DNA of 64,000 bases from Streptosporangium sp040640155 (GTDB taxonomy: Bacteria; Actinomycetota; Actinomycetes; Streptosporangiales; Streptosporangiaceae): NCBI RefSeq assembly GCF_040640155.1, contig NZ_JBFABE010000021.1, forward strand, positions 48,227 to 112,226, read 5' to 3'. The notes below the pieces were generated by a model. It ran no database searches, was not told the DNA's origin, and was given only the letters and a program-made list of their open reading frames with translations. Positions 60,479-64,000 of the stretch are shown here, piece by piece. Made by a program: the position numbers and the translations under genes. How positions within the stretch are numbered: the stretch's first letter is position 1; each line of letters begins with the position of its first letter.

Positions 60479-60554
60479 TGATCCCCCGATTACATCTCAC
60501 AGCGAGCTAACATCCATTTACCGCGACAACAAATAAGATCTGAAATGGCCGGAC
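60479..60554. promoter_or_regulatory. Divergent AT-rich promoter between GT2 and GtrA genes
   Basis: 76 bp with lower GC (ttaccgcgacaacaaataag; gattacatctcacagcg) separate divergent GT2 and GtrA genes. No clear -35/-10 could be fixed; it must hold promoters for both. Confidence 0.45.
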
Positions 60555-61028
60555 ATGGTAGGCGCAGGAAAGCTGACTAATCTCGAAAAATGCCTGCATG
60601 CCGGGCGAGGAGGTTTTATCTCCTCTCTTGCTGGACAGCGCATCACATACCTGATGGCCAGCGCCACGACGGCCGTGCTCTATTACGCTCTCCTGGGCCT
60701 GGCATTGCTCGCCGTGAACGATGCGGTCTCCTACCTTCTGCTGGCGATGGCGGCCCATCTGACGACCGTGGTGATCGTCTACCCGTGGTACCGGCTGGTG
60801 GTGTTCAGGACGCGCGACCGGTCGTGGCTCGCAGGCTACCTGCGCTTCTACGCGGTCGGCCTCGGCTTCCTGGGCGCCTCCCTCGCCGGCCTTCCCGTGC
60901 TGGTGGAGCTCTGCCACCTTCCCGTGATGGCGGCCCAGGCGGTGATCCTCGTCGTCAGTCCCACGGTGACCTACGCGGTGCACCGCGCCTGGACGTTCCG
61001 GGAGAAGGTGAACGTCCGTCCCGGGTGA
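60555..61028 (+). CDS. GtrA-family membrane protein
   Basis: A 157-residue integral membrane protein with four hydrophobic segments (ITYLMASATTAVLYYALLGLALLAV; AVSYLLLAMAAHLTTVVIVYPWYRLVVF; YLRFYAVGLGFLGASLAGLPVLVELC; MAAQAVILVVSPTVTYAVHRAWTF). RLVVFRTR and HRAWTFRE are the family basic edges. GtrA proteins are proposed to flip polyprenyl-linked sugars. ATG 60555 gives ~28 residues before the first helix; a later ATG would be too short. It is divergent from the GT2 gene with which it should work. Confidence 0.9.
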   Translation: MVGAGKLTNLEKCLHAGRGGFISSLAGQRITYLMASATTAVLYYALLGLALLAVNDAVSYLLLAMAAHLTTVVIVYPWYRLVVFRTRDRSWLAGYLRFYAVGLGFLGASLAGLPVLVELCHLPVMAAQAVILVVSPTVTYAVHRAWTFREKVNVRPG

Positions 61029-61153
61029 AAACACCCCCCTTTCTCCGCAAAGGCGACCGCGCCGCGGAGGGAATTCCCGGCTCCCCGCGTAGTTTTCAAC
61101 GGGATCGACCGGCCGCCGTGGCCACGTGGTTCCCGTGGAAGGGGCCGGCAGCG

Positions 61154-62221
61154 ATGAAGGCACTTGTTCTGGCGGGCGGCAGGGGCACGAGGCTGCGCCC
61201 GCTCACCCACACGTCCGCGAAACAGCTCGTCCCGGTCGCCAACAAACCGGTGCTGCACTACGGGCTGGAGGCGATCAGGGACGCCGGTATCACGAGCGTC
61301 GGCATCGTCGTCGGCGACACCGGCGCGGAGGTCCGCGCCGCCGTGGGCGACGGCTCGGCGTTCGGCCTGGAGGTCACCTACATCCAGCAGGAGGCGCCGC
61401 TCGGCCTGGCCCACTGCGTGCTGATCGCCCGCGACTTCCTGGGTGACGAGCCGTTCGTGATGTACCTGGGCGACAACTTCCTGCTGGACGGCATCGCCGG
61501 CCTGGTGGACGCCTTCCGCGCGTCCGACCACGACGCGCAGATCCTGCTCACCAAGGTGACCGAGCCGCAGTTCTACGGGGTGGCCGAGCTGGGACCGGAC
61601 GGGGAGATCCTCGCCCTCCAGGAGAAGCCGGAGAACCCGCGCAGCGATCTCGCGATCGTGGGCGTCTACACCTTCTCCCCCGCGATCCACGAGGCGGTCC
61701 GGGCGATCGAGCCGTCGGCCCGCGGCGAGCTGGAGATCACCGACGCGATCACCTGGCTGATCGACAACGGCCGGCGCGTCCACTCGCACTTCGTCACCGG
61801 CTACTGGAGGGACACCGGCCGCCTGCAGGACATGCTGGAGTGCAACCGCATGGTCCTGGAGGCGATCGAGACGACCGTCCGGGGGACGGTGGACGCGGCC
61901 TCGGAGATCACCGGGCGCGTCGACATCGGGCCGGGCGCCACGGTGCGCGGATCGGTGATCCGCGGCCCGGCCGTCATCGGCGCCAACGCCAGGATCGAGG
62001 CCTCCTACGTCGGCCCCTACACCTCGATCGGCGAGGGGTGCGTGCTGGAGGAGGCCGGGGTGGAGTACAGCATCATCCTCGCCGACTCCACCGTCAGGGG
62101 CGTCTCCCCGCTGACCCGCTCCCTGATCGGCCGGAACGTCGAGGTGAGCCGGGCCGTCGGCCTGCCCGACACGCACCAGCTCATGGTCGGCGACCACAGC
62201 CGGGTGCAACTGCGCGCCTGA
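61154..62221 (+). CDS. rmlA: Glucose-1-phosphate thymidylyltransferase, long form
   Basis: A 355-residue RmlA/StrD-type enzyme. GGRGTRLRPLTHTSAKQLVPV (residues 8-28) is the nucleotide-binding loop with the activating Lys. MYLGDNFLL carries metal Asp. LALQEKPENPRS binds the sugar-phosphate. After ~240 residues a left-handed beta-helix follows (ITGRVDIGPGATVRGSVIRGPAVIGANARIEASYVGPYTSIGEGC). It makes dTDP-glucose, the precursor for the dTDP-sugar used by the aminotransferase. rmlB, the next step, is not in the window. Start ATG with agcgatg context, 125 bp after GtrA. Confidence 0.92.
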   Translation: MKALVLAGGRGTRLRPLTHTSAKQLVPVANKPVLHYGLEAIRDAGITSVGIVVGDTGAEVRAAVGDGSAFGLEVTYIQQEAPLGLAHCVLIARDFLGDEPFVMYLGDNFLLDGIAGLVDAFRASDHDAQILLTKVTEPQFYGVAELGPDGEILALQEKPENPRSDLAIVGVYTFSPAIHEAVRAIEPSARGELEITDAITWLIDNGRRVHSHFVTGYWRDTGRLQDMLECNRMVLEAIETTVRGTVDAASEITGRVDIGPGATVRGSVIRGPAVIGANARIEASYVGPYTSIGEGCVLEEAGVEYSIILADSTVRGVSPLTRSLIGRNVEVSRAVGLPDTHQLMVGDHSRVQLRA

Positions 62222-62244
62222 TCCCCCAGCCCGGGGTCGCCCCC

Positions 62245-62370
62245 GGGAACACGCCCCGGCACCGCGCCCGAGGAAACGCCTGGCAACACCCGCGGGACCG
62301 CACCCGAGAGCACCTCTGGGACGGCGCCCGAGAACACACCCGAGACCGCGCCCGAGAACACGTCTGGGAG
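62245..62370. repeat. Degenerate tandem repeat between rmlA and methyltransferase
   Basis: Imperfect units with the theme cgcccgagaacac (variants cacccgagagcac, cgcccgaggaaac) recur about six times every 18-24 bp. The region is non-coding; the start of the downstream methyltransferase follows directly. It has no fixed period. Confidence 0.6.
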
Positions 62371-62378
62371 GACGACGC

Positions 62379-63083
62379 ATGGAGGCCACGGAGATCCGCC
62401 GCACGGTCGAGCTGGAGGACCGCCACTGGTGGTACCGCGAGCGGCGCGCCATCCTCGCCCGCGAGCTCCGCGAGCTGCGCCGGCTCGGCCCGCCCGGCAG
62501 GGCGCTCGACATCGGCGCGGCCGGGGGCGGCAACACCCGCGTGCTGGTCGAGCACGGCTGGGACGCCCTGGTCGCGGACTTCTCCGAACTCGCCGTCGAG
62601 CTCGCCAGGGAGCGCGGCCTGCGGGCGATCCACGCCGACGCGCGAAACCTGCCCCTGCCCGACGCGAGGTTCGACCTGGTGATGGCGTTCGACGTCCTGG
62701 AGCACATCGAGGAGGACGACCGGGCCGCCGGTGAGCTCGCGCGCGTGCTGCGGCCCGGCGGGACCGCGCTGATCACGGTCCCCTGCGACATGGCGCTCTG
62801 GTCGGCGCACGACGTGGCCTCCGGCCACGTCCGCCGGTACACCCGCGAAGAGCTGGGCGCCCTGCTGACCGGCGCGGGCCTGGTCGTCGACCGGATGTGG
62901 AGCTGGAACGTCCTGCTGCGGCCGGTCGTCGCCCGCCGCAGGAGGCACACCTCGGGCTCGGACGTGACGGAGACCTCGCCCCTGGTGAACCTGGGGCTGA
63001 GGGCCGTGGTGGCGGCCGAGAGGTACCTGCCGGTCACCTCGCTGCCCGGTGTCTCGCTCATGGTGCGGGCCCACCACCCCTGA
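62379..63083 (+). CDS. SAM-dependent methyltransferase, glycan cluster
   Basis: A 234-residue class I methyltransferase: HWWYRERRAILARELREL, motif I ALDIGAAGGGNTRVL (42-56), VADFSELAVELARERG, motif II LPDARFDLVMAFDVLEHI, motif III LARVLRPGGTALITVP, with SAHDVASGHVRRYTREEL typical of the group placed near polyprenyl-glycan genes. The acceptor is unknown; a sugar hydroxyl or lipid is plausible from its neighbours. ATG 62379 is preceded by gggaggacgac. It is on the same strand as rmlA and the membrane gene that follows. Confidence 0.88.
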   Translation: MEATEIRRTVELEDRHWWYRERRAILARELRELRRLGPPGRALDIGAAGGGNTRVLVEHGWDALVADFSELAVELARERGLRAIHADARNLPLPDARFDLVMAFDVLEHIEEDDRAAGELARVLRPGGTALITVPCDMALWSAHDVASGHVRRYTREELGALLTGAGLVVDRMWSWNVLLRPVVARRRRHTSGSDVTETSPLVNLGLRAVVAAERYLPVTSLPGVSLMVRAHHP

Positions 63084-63258
63084 CCGGCGCCGCCCCCTCC
63101 CCACACACCCGCGCGGCCGCGTCCCGCACACCCGCGTGCTCGCACGCCCGCGTGCCCGCACCCCGATGGCCTGGCGAATGGCAAAAGACCCGGAAAGACA
63201 TCGCCGGGCGCGGGTGCCGGAGACCTCGCGGGACGATCGTTTCACCAGGCTCGGGCGC

Positions 63259-64000
63259 ATGGCAGAAACCCCGCCCCGTCACCCTGGTCGCCCTTCCTCG
63301 CCGGGACCGCTGCTGACCGCCGGGGACGGCGAGGCCGGCGAGGCCTTCCCGGAACCGGAGGCCGACCGGCCGGACGCCCGGCCCCCAGGGATGCGGCGCC
63401 TCACCGCCTGGGCGCCCGCCGCGACGGCGGCCGCCCTGACCGGGGCCGTGCTGTACCGGCACGGCGTCTCCGGCACCGACGCGGCCCTGTTCCTCCTCTA
63501 CGTCGCGCTGGGCGTGGCACTGCCCGGCGTACTGGTCCTGCGTCTCCTGTACGGGGGCAGGCGCACCCTCGCCGAGGAGATCGCGCTCGGGCTGGCGCTC
63601 GGCTACGCCGTGGAGGTCTTCGCCTACGCCGGTGCCCGCGCCGCGGGGATGCCGCTGCTCGTCCTGGCCTGGCCCGCCGTCACCTTCCTGCTCTTCCTGG
63701 CCGTGCCCCGGCTGCGCCGGCACTGGGCGGGCGACCCGTCCCGGCTGGAGAGGTCACCGGTCTGGTGGTCCTGGTCGCTGGTGCTGCTCTTGGCCTACCT
63801 GCTCGCCTGGAGCGCGGTGTCGTTCTTCGCGCGCAACGCCCTGACCTGGCCCGCGCTGGGGAACGCGTTCCCCGACATGCCGTACCACCTGGCGCTGACC
63901 GGCGAACTGAGGCACCACGTGCCGCCCACCGTGCCGATGGTGGCCGGGGAGCCCCTGCTCTACCACTGGTTCGTCTACGCCCACCTGGCGGCGGCGAGCT
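63259..64000 (+). CDS. Polytopic membrane protein, 5' part (GT-C-like candidate)
   Basis: An open frame from ATG 63259 reaches the right edge without a stop, at least 247 codons. The first ~45 residues are Pro/Gly/Glu-rich; then four hydrophobic segments run to about residue 190 (TAWAPAATAAALTGAVLY; ALFLLYVALGVALPGVLVLRLL; LLVLAWPAVTFLLFLAVPRL; WSLVLLLAYLLAWSAVSF). After them NAFPDMPYHLALTGEL and PLLYHWFVYAHLAAA look like a large lumenal loop seen in GT-C-type transferases or related bacterial glycosylation proteins. The assignment is tentative. It follows the cluster methyltransferase, so a role in polysaccharide assembly is reasonable. Confidence 0.65.
   Translation, partial: MAETPPRHPGRPSSPGPLLTAGDGEAGEAFPEPEADRPDARPPGMRRLTAWAPAATAAALTGAVLYRHGVSGTDAALFLLYVALGVALPGVLVLRLLYGGRRTLAEEIALGLALGYAVEVFAYAGARAAGMPLLVLAWPAVTFLLFLAVPRLRRHWAGDPSRLERSPVWWSWSLVLLLAYLLAWSAVSFFARNALTWPALGNAFPDMPYHLALTGELRHHVPPTVPMVAGEPLLYHWFVYAHLAAAS

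Overview
The window is very GC-rich actinobacterial chromosome: GC is strongly third-position biased, GTG starts are frequent, and ATGA/GTGA stop-start overlaps are common. The gene content (XRE-DUF5753/DUF397/ATP-binding regulator trio, ECF42 sigma factor, CYP51 locus, DUF5682/DUF5691/SWIM cassette, LCP protein) fits a filamentous soil actinomycete. Streptosporangiales is my best inference, not something the bases prove. I see no rRNA, tRNA, CRISPR, phage or transposon genes. The first and last genes run off the window.

Layout. 1-9.6 kb: tail of an SMC-like ATPase, a broken winged-helix (AlkZ-like) gene, a VOC protein, a DHA2 drug exporter, and the sbcD-sbcC DNA-end nuclease operon. 9.6-17.5 kb: two alpha/beta hydrolases, a crotonase, an LCP cell-wall ligase and a Tat-exported PL8 lyase. 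17.6-22.1 kb: a translationally coupled pair of giant multidomain proteins that together look like an RNA-repair machine. One is an RNA ligase joined to a polynucleotide kinase. The other joins an MJ1316/DUF504 RNA-end domain, an EEP phosphoesterase and a poly(A)-polymerase-type nucleotidyltransferase. 22.3-28.6 kb: an enolase-superfamily protein lacking the usual catalytic lysines, an MFS exporter, a DGPF-ECF42 sigma pair and small regulatory or NTF2-like genes.

28.6-36.6 kb: a five-gene overlapping operon, SWIM zinc finger > DUF5691 > MoxR AAA+ > DUF5682 > VWA. It is a chaperone/ATPase-type cassette of unknown function. I read the DUF5682 N-terminus as a TraB/TIKI/EreA-like domain with two GxxH motifs. 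36.6-48.2 kb: SRPBCC, MarR, cupin, aldehyde dehydrogenase, methyltransferase, secreted M14 carboxypeptidase, a regulator trio and a secreted GH3 glucosidase with two LacI/CebR-type operators upstream.

48.2-55.7 kb: a TetR-P450-SDR-CYP51-ferredoxin-NTF2-ALDH-SDR-HIBADH-CMD gene set. It has the gene content of the mycobacterial CYP51 neighbourhood (Rv0762c to Rv0771), laid out here as one co-directional run. The ALDH and the second SDR both carry large internal deletions. 55.8-64 kb: a surface-glycan cluster. It has an NDP-sugar dehydrogenase, WecE-type aminotransferase, WecD-type acetyltransferase, GT2, GtrA, RmlA, a methyltransferase and the start of a polytopic membrane protein. Together these could make a dTDP-4-acetamido-4,6-dideoxygalactose sugar and lipid-linked glycan.

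A recurring feature is short in-frame tandem repeats (periods 6, 9, 15 and 18 bp) and collagen-like Gly-X-Y stretches in the linkers of otherwise unrelated proteins.
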